Below are positions 39,697 through 49,710 of a DNA stretch of 64,000 nt, piece by piece. The translations under genes were made by a program, and so were the position numbers. Below the pieces are notes generated by a model. That model saw only the letters and a list, made by a program, of their open reading frames with translations. It had not been told where the DNA came from and made no database searches. The DNA comes from Trichococcus sp. K1Tr (GTDB lineage: Bacteria > Bacillota > Bacilli > Lactobacillales > Aerococcaceae), in assembly GCF_028309625.1 (NCBI RefSeq), contig NZ_JAQMHR010000003.1, forward strand, positions 1 to 64,000, read 5' to 3'. Each line of letters opens with the position of its first letter. Position 1 is the stretch's first letter.

Positions 39697-41190
39697 GTGA
39701 AAGCTACAGATTTAATCGATGTACTCAAAATGAAAAAAGTTGTCGGGAGCTTGGATCCCGCTTTGAATATTGGAAAAATAAGTCAGGATTCCCGCGATAT
39801 CCAATCGGGGGATCTGTTTATCTGCATCGACGGTACGCAAGTCGATGGCCACAATTACGTTGAGACGGCGGTCGCCAATGGTGCGGGCTTGATTGTCGCC
39901 CATAGGGATATCCAAAAAGTGGCAGCAGCTGTCCCGGTCGTGTATGTTCCCGATACGGGCAAAGCGATGAGTCTGCTTGCAAATCATTTTTATGCTTATC
40001 CGAGCGAGGCGATGAAAGTCATCGGCGTCACGGGGACAAACGGAAAGACGACGGTAACCTACTTGGTGGAAGCCATCCTTAAGGCGATGGACAAAAAAAC
40101 CGGACTGATGGGCACCATCGAAATGCATATCGGCGACGAAGTGCACAAAACGAAAAATACGACGCCAGACAGCATCACGATACAAAAGGCGCTGCACCTT
40201 ATGGTTGAGAAGGAGACTGAATACTTCACGCTGGAGCTGTCCTCGATTGCGTTGGAAATGGGCAGAGCATGGGGTCTTGATTTGGATGTCGCGATCATGA
40301 CGAACCTGACGCATGAACATATGGAATTCCATCACACGATGGAAGCTTATGCCGAAGCGAAAAAGCTGCTCTTCTCCCAACTGGGGAACGGACGCAAAAA
40401 TGGACGGACGAAAACGGCGGTACTGAATGCGGATGATGAAACGATCCACAGCTATCGCATCGCTACGGCGGCAGAAGTCATTTCTTACAGCGTGAAGGAC
40501 GAAAGGGCTGATTTCTTTGCAGCGGATATCACCTACAGCCGGACGCAGACACGCTTCAATCTGATCGTCAACGGGGAACGCTATCCGGTCGTGACGAACC
40601 TGGTGGGGCTCTATAATGTCTCCAATACATTGGCTGCGCTGGCGGCTGTTTATGCAGTGGGCATTCCGTTGGAGGATGCAACAAAAGCGGTGACGTCATT
40701 GACTGGTGTTACCGGCAGATTGGAGATCGTGCCTGGCGCTAGCGACATCGGCGTCTACGTCGATTTTGCCCATTCGCCCGACGCGATGGAAAAAGTATTG
40801 AGTGTGGTACGCGAATTTACTCAAGGCAAAGTCATTTCCGTTTTCGGCGGCGCCGGGGAACGGGAGCATGAAAAACGCCCAATCATGGCCCGCATCGGTA
40901 CGGAACTTTCCGATCATGTGGTCCTGACGACGGACGATACCGGGAAAGAACCGCAGGAACAGATCATCGCGATGATGCTTGCCGGCATCGAAAAGGACAA
41001 CTATGAATACATCGAAAACCGCAAGGAAGCCATCCAACATGCCATCGCCATCGCAGAACCGGGAGATACGGTCATCCTGCTGGGCCGTGGACATGAAGCT
41101 GACTACAACGACAGAGGCAGAATGATCCGCCTGTTGGACAGTGAAGTGGCGGCTGAAGCGATTGAATTGCGCAACGAGCAGAAAGATTGA
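39697..41190 (+). CDS. murE: Mur ligase, MurE-like UDP-MurNAc-tripeptide synthetase
   Basis: Adds the third amino acid to UDP-MurNAc-L-Ala-D-Glu. GTG 39697, eight bases after AAAGG, gives 497 residues. Three Mur domains: N-terminal SQDSRDIQSGDLFICIDG, central GVTGTNGKTTVTYLVEAIL (ATP) with TTPDS and LELSSIALEMGR, and C-terminal VYVDFAHSPDAMEKVL with FGGAGEREHEKRPIM. The position that in DAP enzymes reads DNPRxE is DDTGKEP here, so DAP is not expected; L-Lys or another residue is more likely. It stands outside any dcw cluster; degV overlaps the end. Confidence 0.88.
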   Translation: MKATDLIDVLKMKKVVGSLDPALNIGKISQDSRDIQSGDLFICIDGTQVDGHNYVETAVANGAGLIVAHRDIQKVAAAVPVVYVPDTGKAMSLLANHFYAYPSEAMKVIGVTGTNGKTTVTYLVEAILKAMDKKTGLMGTIEMHIGDEVHKTKNTTPDSITIQKALHLMVEKETEYFTLELSSIALEMGRAWGLDLDVAIMTNLTHEHMEFHHTMEAYAEAKKLLFSQLGNGRKNGRTKTAVLNADDETIHSYRIATAAEVISYSVKDERADFFAADITYSRTQTRFNLIVNGERYPVVTNLVGLYNVSNTLAALAAVYAVGIPLEDATKAVTSLTGVTGRLEIVPGASDIGVYVDFAHSPDAMEKVLSVVREFTQGKVISVFGGAGEREHEKRPIMARIGTELSDHVVLTTDDTGKEPQEQIIAMMLAGIEKDNYEYIENRKEAIQHAIAIAEPGDTVILLGRGHEADYNDRGRMIRLLDSEVAAEAIELRNEQKD

Positions 41191-41198
41191 GGACTTCC

Positions 41199-42065
41199 AT
41201 GAAAATTGCAGTAGTTACGGACAGTACCGCTTATCTGACGGCTGAGATACGCCAGCGGCACCATATTCATATGCTGCCGTTAATCGTGAATATCGGAGAA
41301 AAATCATATGAAGAAGAAATAGATCTGGTTGCTGAGGATTTTTATGCCTTGATGAAATCATCTGGCGATTTTCCAAAAAGCTCCCAACCAGCAGTGGGTG
41401 CCATGCATCAGCTGTATGAAGAATTGGCGAAGGAGCATGATGCGATCATCAGCATCCATCTCTCAAGCGGCATCAGCGGCACATACCAGAATGCAGCCGC
41501 TCTAAGCAGGGAATATCCGGAATTCAACATCCATGCCTTCGATTCTGAAATAAGTTGTTACGTGCAGGCCCGCTTCGTCTTGGAGGCTGCAAGGTTGGCT
41601 GCCGTCGGTGTTGAACCGGAGAAGATCATGGCGCGATTGGACCATATGAAAAAACGGTCCCGCGCTTACTTTATGGTGGATGATCTGATGAACCTGCAGC
41701 GCGGCGGCAGACTGTCCGGCGGGGCGGCTGTCATCGGCTCGATCATGAAGATCAAACCGGTCTTGCATTTTTCGGACAAAAAGATAGTCGTTTTCGAAAA
41801 AATCAGGACCAATGCAAGGTCATTGCGACGGATCGAAGAACTGTTGGGCCAGACGGCGTCAAAGGCGGATTATCCGATCATCGCAACCGTCATCCATGGC
41901 AATATTCCCGAAAAAGGGCAAGATTGGCTGGAGCATCTCCAAGGAGAATTTCCGGACATCCGCTTCGAATTGAGTTATTTCGGCCCCGTCATCGGGACGC
42001 ATTTGGGCGAGGGTGCACTCGGGCTGACCTGGACGGAAGACACCGAATTGAGCTTTCCGATATAG
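41199..42065 (+). CDS. DegV family fatty-acid-binding protein
   Basis: ATG 41199 after GAGGA gives 288 residues starting MKIAVVTDSTAYLT; the upstream TTG is less likely. DegV motifs: SSQPAVGAMHQLYEEL, HLSSGISGTYQNA and NLQRGGRLSGGAAVIGSIMKIKPVL. DegV (FakB-type) proteins bind a fatty acid and, with FakA kinase, allow its phosphorylation for phospholipid synthesis. In Bacillus yviA (degV) also precedes comFA. It lies eight bases after murE. Confidence 0.92.
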   Translation: MKIAVVTDSTAYLTAEIRQRHHIHMLPLIVNIGEKSYEEEIDLVAEDFYALMKSSGDFPKSSQPAVGAMHQLYEELAKEHDAIISIHLSSGISGTYQNAAALSREYPEFNIHAFDSEISCYVQARFVLEAARLAAVGVEPEKIMARLDHMKKRSRAYFMVDDLMNLQRGGRLSGGAAVIGSIMKIKPVLHFSDKKIVVFEKIRTNARSLRRIEELLGQTASKADYPIIATVIHGNIPEKGQDWLEHLQGEFPDIRFELSYFGPVIGTHLGEGALGLTWTEDTELSFPI

Positions 42066-42102
42066 GCAACAACTATTTGCGGCAATCATACATTCATCCG
42101 GA

Positions 42103-42142
42103 AGGAAGGGCCATTTGGGTCCCTGGCCTTCCTGTTTTTTTC
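42103..42142 (+). terminator. Terminator after degV
   Basis: GGAAGGGCCA pairs with TGGCCTTCC (one bulge) followed by TGTTTTTTT. Confidence 0.7.
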
Positions 42143-42189
42143 TGGGGGGATTTCGGACTGGTTTTTAAACGGATAGCGGGGGTGTTTTT

Positions 42190-42777
42190 GTGAGAGTATT
42201 TATCGGCGTCAGATTGCCTGAAGTCATCAAAGAACAACTGGGTGCCGTTCAGGAAGAAGTGAAACGTGCCAGCCTCAAAGGAGCATTCACAGATTCGGAC
42301 AACTTTCATTTGACGATGCGTTTTATCGGGGAAGTGGACCCGGATCAGAAAAGTGCGATCGAAACGGCGTTGGACCGCTGCACCGAAGAACAGGTTCCCT
42401 TCCTGATCGAAACCGCTGGGTTGGGTAATTTTTTCAAAAAAAATAAGTGGATCATCTGGCTGGGCATCAAAGAAAACAGACAGCTCCATCAGCTCTATGA
42501 TCAGCTTAACGCGGAGCTTTTGGAGCAAGCAATGACAGTCGCCGACGAGGTTGCCTTCATTCCGCACCTTACGCTCGGTCGGGGGATCGTACTGTCGCAG
42601 GAGTGGGAAACACTCAGCAAAGTGCTGCTGCCATCTGACCAGAAAATCCCGGTCACCGCGCTGACGCTGTTTGAAAGTGTGCGGGTGAACGGTAAGTTGG
42701 TCTATCGCCCGATCGCCGATTTCCCGTTCCACGGTCAGATAAGCCGGACGATTTCCAGCAAACAAATAAATCCCTGA
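42190..42777 (+). CDS. thpR: RNA 2',3'-cyclic phosphodiesterase (ThpR/LigT)
   Basis: 195-residue two-H phosphoesterase. The two catalytic H-x-T motifs are FHLTMRFIG and PHLTLGRG, about 85 residues apart, as in LigT/ThpR, which open 2',3'-cyclic phosphates to 2'-phosphates. GTG 42190 follows GCGGGGGTG. Monocistronic, between two terminators, and inserted between degV and comFA relative to the Bacillus order. Confidence 0.9.
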   Translation: MRVFIGVRLPEVIKEQLGAVQEEVKRASLKGAFTDSDNFHLTMRFIGEVDPDQKSAIETALDRCTEEQVPFLIETAGLGNFFKKNKWIIWLGIKENRQLHQLYDQLNAELLEQAMTVADEVAFIPHLTLGRGIVLSQEWETLSKVLLPSDQKIPVTALTLFESVRVNGKLVYRPIADFPFHGQISRTISSKQINP

Positions 42778-42786
42778 CCGGAAACA

Positions 42787-42836
42787 GAAAGCCACCATTC
42801 TTCGCATAATCAGCGGAAGAGTGGCGGCTTTTTTTG
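42787..42836. terminator. Terminator after thpR
   Basis: AAAGCCACCATTCTTC pairs with GAAGAGTGGCGGCTTT (with mismatches) followed by TTTTT. Confidence 0.85.
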
Positions 42837-42870
42837 CGTATGCTACCAAGGAAGGGATAGGTGGGATGGT

Positions 42871-44241
42871 ATGGACGGGAAGGAACTGTACGGCAGGGAG
42901 TTGACTAGGAGCGAGTGCCGCAGCGCAGACGAAGCGCTGCTGGCTCTGGCTGAGAAGCGGCCCGGTTTGGTCAGCGTGAACGGGAAGTTCGCATGTACCC
43001 GCTGCGGAAACCAAGACAGGAACAAAATGCAGGCAGCGCCATGTTCTTGCGGAGCTGCTTGTCGTTATTGCTTGAGTTGCCTGAACATGGGGAAAATCAA
43101 AAGTTGCACAATCCTCCATCATCTGCCGGAAACCAACTCGTTCGCATGGCCCCATGAACCGATTCTGCAATGGCAGGGCCAGTTGTCTTCGGAACAGAAA
43201 CGTGCATCGGATGAAATCGTGGTGACGGTCCATGCTGAAGAGACACGCCTGATATGGGCTGTTGCCGGTGCCGGGAAGACCGAGATGATTTTTGAAGGGA
43301 TTGCAGCCAGTCTGCGCAAAGGCGGGAGAGTCTGCCTGGCCTCCCCGCGCGTGGACGTTTGTCTGGAACTGGCGCCGCGGATCAAGCAGGCGTTCCCGGA
43401 CGTTCCGGTGGCCTTGCTGTACGGAGGGAATGAGCAAGGCTACAGCTACACACCGTTCGTCATCGCCACGACCCATCAGCTGCTGCGTTTCCGGGAAGCG
43501 TTCGATCTCCTCATCATCGACGAAATTGATTCCTTCCCGTTCCATAACGATGCGAGCCTCCAGTTCGGGGCGCAAAAATCCAGAAAGAAGGTGAGCGCGC
43601 TGATTTATTTGACGGCGACCCCGTCACGGGCCATGCAAAATGACATCAAGCGCGGCAGATTGGCAGCGACGGTGTTGCCTGCCCGCTATCACGGCTTTGC
43701 GTTGCCCGAACCAGAGTGTCTGTGGGTCGGGAATTGGCGCAAGGCCATCAACAAAAGGAAAAATACCCGATTCCTTACCCTGATCCGAAGACAGCTCCAA
43801 ACGAATCGGCGCTTTCTGCTTTTTTTGCCGCATATCCAACTGATGGAAGCGCTGGACGTATGGTTGAGGGAACTTTTTCCGGACAAGCAGTTCACTTGCG
43901 TTTCGGCGAGCGACCCTGACCGCGAGGAGAAAGTGAAAAGGATGCGGTCCGAGGAATATGATTTTTTGATGACGACGACCATATTGGAGCGCGGCGTGAC
44001 TTTCAGGGACATCGATGTCATCGTGCTTGGCGCGGAAGATCGGGTCTTCACGGAAGCCTCGTTGGTGCAGATTGCCGGCAGGGCAGGCAGGCACAAAGAC
44101 TTTCCGACGGGGTGGGTCTGCTTTGCCCACGACGGTGAAACGAAAGCCATCCAGGGAGCGGTACGGCAAATCCGCTCGATGAACCGGGAGGCGGGAAGAA
44201 GGGGGCTGCTGAATGGGTCAGTGTCTGTTTTGCCAAAATGA
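42871..44241 (+). CDS. comFA: Competence DNA helicase/translocase ComFA
   Basis: DNA uptake ATPase of natural transformation. 456 residues: N-terminal four-Cys zinc finger (CTRCGNQ... CRYCLSC, about 48-75), Walker A AVAGAGKTEM, DEAD-type box LLIIDEIDSFP, LTATPS motif III, and motif VI QIAGRAGRHKD with the arginine fingers. ATG follows AGGTGGGATGGT. It overlaps comFC by 29 nt, so the two are translationally coupled. A competence regulon box (cin) was not recognised upstream. Confidence 0.93.
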   Translation: MDGKELYGRELTRSECRSADEALLALAEKRPGLVSVNGKFACTRCGNQDRNKMQAAPCSCGAACRYCLSCLNMGKIKSCTILHHLPETNSFAWPHEPILQWQGQLSSEQKRASDEIVVTVHAEETRLIWAVAGAGKTEMIFEGIAASLRKGGRVCLASPRVDVCLELAPRIKQAFPDVPVALLYGGNEQGYSYTPFVIATTHQLLRFREAFDLLIIDEIDSFPFHNDASLQFGAQKSRKKVSALIYLTATPSRAMQNDIKRGRLAATVLPARYHGFALPEPECLWVGNWRKAINKRKNTRFLTLIRRQLQTNRRFLLFLPHIQLMEALDVWLRELFPDKQFTCVSASDPDREEKVKRMRSEEYDFLMTTTILERGVTFRDIDVIVLGAEDRVFTEASLVQIAGRAGRHKDFPTGWVCFAHDGETKAIQGAVRQIRSMNREAGRRGLLNGSVSVLPK

Positions 44242-44902
44242 GATCCGCGAAGTTTTGACTCTTCAGGAACTTTTCGGTTTCGGGAAAAAAGATTGCGGAA
44301 CAATCTGCCGAGCCTGCGACGAAAAGTTACCGCGTTTAGCCGGTCAAACGTGCTGCCCGGGCTGCATGCGGCCGCAAACAGCCCCTGAGTTGTGCGAGGA
44401 CTGCCGGAGCTGGAGCTGTCGCTATCCGGAGCTGACGATCGCGCATCATGCCTGCTATGCCTACACAGGTGTCGTGAAGGACTGGCTGCAACGCTACAAG
44501 TTCCAAGGCGATTACCGTCTTGCCGGTGCCTTCACGAATGATCTGCAGGCTTTCCAAAGGGCGCATCCAAAAGGGCTGTTCCTCCCGTTGCCGATATCAT
44601 CAGCCAGTTACGAAGAAAGAGGTTTTAGCCAATGCGAAGAGATGCTGAAACAAGCAGGGATCCGCTACGTGCAATTTTTGGGAAACCAGCATGCCGGAGC
44701 AAAACAGTCCGAAAAAAACAGGCAGGAACGACTGCTGACAACGCAACCATTTTTATTGCTGGACGGGCATAAAAAATATCTTCAGCAGGAAATTATTCTT
44801 TTTGATGACGTCTATACTACCGGAAGAACGCTCTACCACGCGAAAACCCTCCTGTACAAGCAAGGATTCAGATCGGTTCGTTCGATTACGATCGCAAGAT
44901 AA
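44213..44902 (+). CDS. comFC: ComFC, phosphoribosyltransferase-like competence protein
   Basis: 229 residues. N-terminal zinc ribbons CLFCQNEI, CRACDEKL and CPGCMRPQ...CEDCRSW, then a PRTase fold with the PRPP loop IILFDDVYTTGRTLYHAKTL near the C-terminus. It works with ComFA in uptake or handling of single-stranded DNA. Start ATG 44213 lies within the comFA end. Full-length, so a functional comF pair is likely. Confidence 0.93.
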   Translation: MGQCLFCQNEIREVLTLQELFGFGKKDCGTICRACDEKLPRLAGQTCCPGCMRPQTAPELCEDCRSWSCRYPELTIAHHACYAYTGVVKDWLQRYKFQGDYRLAGAFTNDLQAFQRAHPKGLFLPLPISSASYEERGFSQCEEMLKQAGIRYVQFLGNQHAGAKQSEKNRQERLLTTQPFLLLDGHKKYLQQEIILFDDVYTTGRTLYHAKTLLYKQGFRSVRSITIAR

Positions 44903-44915
44903 TAAATCATAAACA

Positions 44916-44944
44916 TTGAAATGTTAAGGCGCTTACATTATAAT
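44916..44944 (+). promoter_or_regulatory. Sigma-A promoter of hpf
   Basis: TTGAAA (44916-44921) and TATAAT (44939-44944) with an exact 17-bp spacer. Confidence 0.82.
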
Positions 44945-44955
44945 GAAGTTAAAGA

Positions 44956-45012
44956 AACCCCCTATGAGTGGTCCATAGGTGAGGGTTGTCTTTATCTGAC
45001 GATGCGTCAGAC
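44956..45012 (+). promoter_or_regulatory. Structured hpf 5' leader
   Basis: Between promoter and ribosome site two hairpins are visible: AACCC/GGGTT (44956-44987) with inner CTATG/CATAG, and TCTGACG-ATG-CGTCAGA (44996-45012), ending two bases before the AAAGGAG. The second stem could limit ribosome access. Function is inferred from position only. Confidence 0.5.
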
Positions 45013-45028
45013 GAAAGGAGAGAGTGCT

Positions 45029-45586
45029 ATGTTTAAGTATAATGTCCGAGGAGAAAATATTGAGGTTACAGAACCGATCCGCAGCTACGCCGAGAAAAAA
45101 TTAGGCAGACTGGAAAAATACTTTAGCAACGTGCCTGAAACAACTGCGCATGTCAACTTAAAAGTATATCCATTCCCAGCCGAAAAATCTGCTAAGGTGG
45201 AAGTTACGGTTCCGCTACCTTTCCTGGTTTTAAGAGCCGAAGAGACTTCCAACGATCTATACGGAAGCATCGATTTGGTCGTGGACAAACTTGAACGCCA
45301 AGTCCGTAAGTACAAGACGAAGATTCACCGCAAATCCAGAGAGAGAGGATTTGATATCGGTAACGAGCCGAATCTGATCGAAGAAAAAATGGAAGACGAT
45401 GAGAATCCGCTTGAAATCGTCCGCACCAAACGTCTTTCCCTCAAACCGATGGACAGTGAAGAAGCTGTATTACAGATGAATATGCTTGGACACAACTTCT
45501 TTATCTTCGAAGATGCTGAAACGAACGGTACAAGTATCGTGTACCGCCGAAAAGACGGCAAATTCGGTCTGATCGAAACTGACTAA
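45029..45586 (+). CDS. hpf: Ribosome hibernation promoting factor, long form
   Basis: 185 residues from ATG 45029 after AAAGGAGAGAG. The N-terminal domain (FKYNVRGENIEVTEPIRSYAEKKLGRLEKYF) binds the 30S decoding site; the C-terminal domain (VRTKRLSLKPMDSEEAVLQMNMLGHNFFIF) dimerises to form 100S ribosomes. Known long-HPF length. Lies just before secA as in Bacillus (yvyD). Own promoter and terminator. Confidence 0.96.
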   Translation: MFKYNVRGENIEVTEPIRSYAEKKLGRLEKYFSNVPETTAHVNLKVYPFPAEKSAKVEVTVPLPFLVLRAEETSNDLYGSIDLVVDKLERQVRKYKTKIHRKSRERGFDIGNEPNLIEEKMEDDENPLEIVRTKRLSLKPMDSEEAVLQMNMLGHNFFIFEDAETNGTSIVYRRKDGKFGLIETD

Positions 45587-45595
45587 ATCCGAAAA

Positions 45596-45637
45596 TAACG
45601 TCCCCCGCCCATAAATGGCGGGGGGCTTTTTTTATTA
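45596..45637 (+). terminator. Rho-independent terminator of hpf
   Basis: CCCCCGCC pairs with GGCGGGGG, loop CATAAAT, followed by CTTTTTTT. Confidence 0.93.
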
Positions 45638-45672
45638 GGCAACTGCTGCAAGGTTTTGTTGATGGCGAGTAG

Positions 45673-45701
45673 TTCACATTAATTAAAAGTAATGATAGAA
45701 T
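45673..45701 (+). promoter_or_regulatory. Possible secA promoter
   Basis: TTCACA (45673-45678) and TAGAAT (45696-45701), 17-bp spacer, 111 bp before secA. Confidence 0.5.
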
Positions 45702-45812
45702 AGTAGAGATAAAAGAATTATTTTTGCATCAGCAACGAACGACGTATACACGAACGCATACCCAGTGAAAATGATTGCTGGAATGAAATCAAACAGCAAG
45801 AGGAGATATAGA

Positions 45813-48362
45813 ATGGCCAACTTTTTAAAGAAACTCATCGAGAATGATAAGAAAGAGCTACGTTCCTTGGAAGGAGTAGCGGATAAGGTCATCTCCTACG
45901 CGGATCGAATGGCCGCTTTGGATGATGAAGAATTGCGCGAACTGACCGAATCCTATAAAGAACGCTATAAAAAAGGGGAGTCCTTGGATGACCTGCTGCC
46001 TGAAGCTTTTGCGGTAGTCCGCGAAGGCGCAAAACGCGTCTTGGGGCTGTATCCTTATAAAGTGCAGATTATGGGGGGGATCACCCTGCATAAAGGCAAC
46101 ATCGCCGAAATGAAGACCGGTGAAGGTAAAACCTTGACTGCAACAATGCCGGTTTACCTGAACGCCTTATCGGGCGAAGGCGTCCACGTTGTCACCGTCA
46201 ATGAATATCTGGCAAGCCGCGATGCTGTTGAGATGGGTGAACTGTACCGCTTCCTGGGTTTGACGGTAGGTTTGAACACAAACGGCAAGTCTTCTGAAGA
46301 AAAAAGGGAATCCTATAACTGCGATATCACTTACAGCACCAATAATGAATTGGGCTTCGATTATTTGCGTGACAATATGGTCGTCTACAAGAATCAAATG
46401 GTGCAGCGCCCGTTGAACTTTGCGGTCGTCGATGAGGTAGACTCGATCTTGGTCGATGAAGCCCGTACACCATTGATCATTTCCGGACAAGCCGAAAAAT
46501 CGACAGCACTCTATAACCGAGCCGATTTCTTCATCAAAGGATTGAAAGAGAACGAAGACTATACGATCGATCTGACATCCAAATCGATCGCATTGACGGA
46601 TGAAGGCATCGAGAAAGCCGAAAAAACATTCCATTTGCCGAATTTGTACGATGTGGATAATACCCGCTTGGTGCATCATTTGGATCAAGCTTTGCGCGCG
46701 AACTTCATCATGCTTGTGGATATCGATTACGTAGTGGAAGACGGAAAAGTAAAAATCGTTGACCAATTCACTGGCCGGATCATGGAAGGCCGCCGTTACT
46801 CGGACGGACTTCACCAAGCCATCGAAGCGAAAGAGAACGTCGAAATCGAAAATGAATCGAAAACGATGGCCACCATCACTTTCCAGAACTATTTCCGTAT
46901 GTACAAAAAACTGTCCGGTATGACCGGTACGGCGAAAACGGAAGAAGAAGAATTCCGGGAAATCTACAACATGAATGTCATTTCGATTCCTACAAACAGA
47001 CCGATCGTCCGTAATGACTTTCCGGATTTGTTGTACCCATCCTTGAAGAGCAAATTCAGGGCTGTCGTCGGCGACATCAAAGAGCGTCATGCCAAAGGGC
47101 AGCCGATCCTTGTCGGTACCGTAGCCGTGGAAACATCTGAGCTGCTTTCGCATATGCTGCGTCAAGAAAACATTCCGCACCAAGTATTGAATGCCAAAAA
47201 CCATTTCCGGGAAGCGGAAATCATCATCGGGGCCGGTCAACCCGGAGCCGTCACGATCGCCACCAACATGGCCGGTCGTGGAACCGACATCAAGCTGGGT
47301 AAAGGCGTCAAGGAATTAGGCGGTCTCTGCGTCATCGGTACCGAACGCCATGAATCACGCCGGATCGACAACCAACTGCGTGGACGTTCCGGACGTCAAG
47401 GGGATCCCGGCGAAACGCAATTTTACCTGTCGCTGGAAGATGATTTGATGAGACGCTTCGGATCGGAACGCATCCAGCAAGTCTGGAGCAAATTGAATTT
47501 GGACGATGAAGCGGAAGATGTGGTCATCCAAAGCAAAATGCTTTCCAAACAAGTGGAATCCGCCCAGAAACGAGTGGAAGGCAACAACTACGATACCCGT
47601 AAAAACGTATTGGAATACGATGAAGTCATGCGTGAACAGCGTGAAATCATTTATGGACAGCGTCTGGAAGTCATCAATGAAACCGAATCGCTGAAGTATG
47701 TTGCAACAGCCATGATCAAACGTGCGATTGCGCGTGTGGTCGAAACGCATACCATCGGGGAAAAGGCGACATGGAACCTGCAAGGGATCCGCGATTTTGC
47801 CGGAGCTGCCCTCGTGCATCCCGACAGCATCAGCTTGGCAGATCTGGAAGGCAAAACTGCGCACGAAATCGAGGAATATTTGGTGGAACGCGCAATGGAA
47901 GTTTACAAGACAAAAGAGTCACAATTGAGTCCGGAACAAATATTGGAGTTTGAAAAAGTCGTCATCCTGCGGGTCGTGGACAGCAAATGGACCGATCACA
48001 TCGATAATATGGATGAGCTGCGCCAAGGGATTGGCTTGCGTTCATACGCACAGAACAATCCGTTGACCGAGTACCAAACCGAAGGCTATGATCGTTTCCA
48101 GGAAATGATCGCCACCATCGACTATGATGTAACCCGTATCGTGATGAAATCAGAAATTCGCCAAAATCTGCAACGACAATCAGTAGGCCAAGGCTCGAAC
48201 ATCATGCCGACGCGTGAGACAGTCGCTTCCCAGACGGAGCAACAGGAACAGGCGCGCAGAGCCCAGATCGCCGCAATGAGAATGCAAAAACTGATGGAAA
48301 TCCAAAAAGCCAAACAAGCGGCTGAAGCAGCAGAAAAACAAGAGTCGCCCACCGAAGAATAA
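45813..48362 (+). CDS. secA: Preprotein translocase ATPase SecA
   Basis: Drives secretory proteins through SecYEG. ATG 45813 after AAGAGGAG gives 849 residues. It has the DEAD motor with [34 protein letters not shown], the preprotein-crosslinking domain, GRGTDIKLG and the second motor motif [21 protein letters not shown]. The end is a charged helix ([21 protein letters not shown]) without the C-x-C-x8-C-H zinc motif found in many SecAs, so SecB-type binding is not expected. Followed by prfB as in many bacteria. Confidence 0.97.
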   Translation: MANFLKKLIENDKKELRSLEGVADKVISYADRMAALDDEELRELTESYKERYKKGESLDDLLPEAFAVVREGAKRVLGLYPYKVQIMGGITLHKGNIAEMKTGEGKTLTATMPVYLNALSGEGVHVVTVNEYLASRDAVEMGELYRFLGLTVGLNTNGKSSEEKRESYNCDITYSTNNELGFDYLRDNMVVYKNQMVQRPLNFAVVDEVDSILVDEARTPLIISGQAEKSTALYNRADFFIKGLKENEDYTIDLTSKSIALTDEGIEKAEKTFHLPNLYDVDNTRLVHHLDQALRANFIMLVDIDYVVEDGKVKIVDQFTGRIMEGRRYSDGLHQAIEAKENVEIENESKTMATITFQNYFRMYKKLSGMTGTAKTEEEEFREIYNMNVISIPTNRPIVRNDFPDLLYPSLKSKFRAVVGDIKERHAKGQPILVGTVAVETSELLSHMLRQENIPHQVLNAKNHFREAEIIIGAGQPGAVTIATNMAGRGTDIKLGKGVKELGGLCVIGTERHESRRIDNQLRGRSGRQGDPGETQFYLSLEDDLMRRFGSERIQQVWSKLNLDDEAEDVVIQSKMLSKQVESAQKRVEGNNYDTRKNVLEYDEVMREQREIIYGQRLEVINETESLKYVATAMIKRAIARVVETHTIGEKATWNLQGIRDFAGAALVHPDSISLADLEGKTAHEIEEYLVERAMEVYKTKESQLSPEQILEFEKVVILRVVDSKWTDHIDNMDELRQGIGLRSYAQNNPLTEYQTEGYDRFQEMIATIDYDVTRIVMKSEIRQNLQRQSVGQGSNIMPTRETVASQTEQQEQARRAQIAAMRMQKLMEIQKAKQAAEAAEKQESPTEE

Positions 48363-48443
48363 CCGGTAACGATTCAAGCAATCCAAACTTCAACCAGCAA
48401 GACCGAGTCAAACACACACTAATCGGATACAACGCCAATCGAG

Positions 48444-48499
48444 GAGGGTCGGGATAAAAAACAGTAGCTTGTTTTTATCCCGACCCATCCTTCTTTTGT
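48444..48499 (+). terminator. Hairpin terminator between secA and prfB
   Basis: GGGTCGGGATAAAAA pairs with TTTTTATCCCGACCC; the tail (ATCCTTCTTTTG) is a poor T run, so read-through into prfB is possible. Confidence 0.65.
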
Positions 48500-48519
48500 C
48501 GAATCTAGGAGGAAATCAA

Positions 48520-49636
48520 ATGGAATTAAGTGAAATCAAAGCAATATTGGAAAGTTCAGAAACAAAAATCTCAAGCTTCAGGAGGTCTCTTTGACTTAGA
48601 TGGCCTGGAAACGGATATTGCGGAATTCGACGATCGCATGCTGGATCCTGAGTTCTGGAACAATGCTGAAGCAGCGCAGGAAGTCATCAACCAATCGAAC
48701 CAATTAAAAGTAGTCTACAATACGTTCAAGAGTTTGGAAGCGCAGTATGAAGACCTTGAAGTCTTGTATGAAATGGTGAAAGAGGATGAAGAGCCGGAAT
48801 ACCTGGAAGAATTGAACGAAAAGACGACAGAATTTACGGAAGCACTGGAAAAATATGAATTGACGATGCTTTTGAACGGACCGCACGACAAATCCAACGC
48901 CATTTTGGAAATCCATCCGGGTGCCGGCGGAACGGAATCCCAGGATTGGGGAAGCATGCTTTTCCGCATGTACACACGTTGGGCCGATAAAAAAGGCTTC
49001 GATGTGGAGACGCTGGACTATCAAAGCGGGGATGAAGCCGGAATCAAAAGCGTAACGATCCTTATCAAAGGATTGAACGCCTATGGCTACCTGCGTTCGG
49101 AAAGGGGCGTGCACCGTTTGGTCCGCATTTCGCCATTCGACTCGGCAGGAAGACGACACACCTCTTTTTGTTCGATCGACGTGATGCCGGAGATCGCTGC
49201 CGACGATACGGAGATAGAAGTGAGTCCGGATGACATCCGTGTGGACACGTACCGCGCGAGCGGAGCAGGCGGACAGCACATCAACAAAACATCCTCAGCC
49301 ATCCGGATCACGCACATCCCGACCGGCGTTGTTGTGGCGAGCCAGGCGCAACGTTCCCAATTCCAGAACAGGGACACCGCTATGGGGATGCTGAAGGCAA
49401 AACTGTACCAACTGCAAGAGGAAGAGCGTGAAAAAGAACTGGCAGCCATCCGCGGAGAACAAAAAGAAATCGGTTGGGGTTCACAGATCCGTTCCTACGT
49501 GTTCCATCCCTATTCCATGGTCAAAGACCACAGAAGCAGCTATGAAACGGGTAACGTACAAGCCGTCATGGACGGGGATCTGGATGCCTTCATCGATGCT
49601 TATCTGAAAATGACGATGGATCAGGAAGAACTGTAA
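48520..49636 (+). CDS. prfB: Peptide chain release factor 2, with programmed +1 frameshift
   Basis: RF2 recognises UGA and UAA stops. Translation starts at ATG 48520 after TAGGAGG ([11 protein letters not shown]), runs 24 codons and meets CTT-TGA at 48589-48594, preceded by the internal AGGAGG at 48580-48585. Slipping +1 at CTT continues in the frame with DLDGLETD, so the coding region is 48520-48591 joined to 48593-49636, 371 residues. The GGQ motif lies in [14 protein letters not shown]. The frameshift is the classic RF2 autoregulation and is not a mutation. Confidence 0.97.
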
Positions 49637-49710
49637 GATCCGCAACGAAAGGAAAAATGGCCAGACATGAGCAGGAATAGTGAGGATTCAGCTGGACTTC
49701 TGAGAAACTA

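Noticed and set aside
42094-43575. Long open frame on the minus strand opposite thpR and comFA (493 codons)
   Set aside because: It is antisense to two genes with clear motifs, lacks a ribosome site and recognisable domains, and is rich in residues typical of shadow frames.
46167-47240. Minus-strand open frame of 357 codons opposite secA
   Set aside because: It is a shadow of secA with no start context and His/Phe/Arg-rich composition.
48520-48594. prfB as a frameshifted pseudogene
   Set aside because: The in-frame TGA lies in the known programmed frameshift context with an internal Shine-Dalgarno; the remaining protein is intact.
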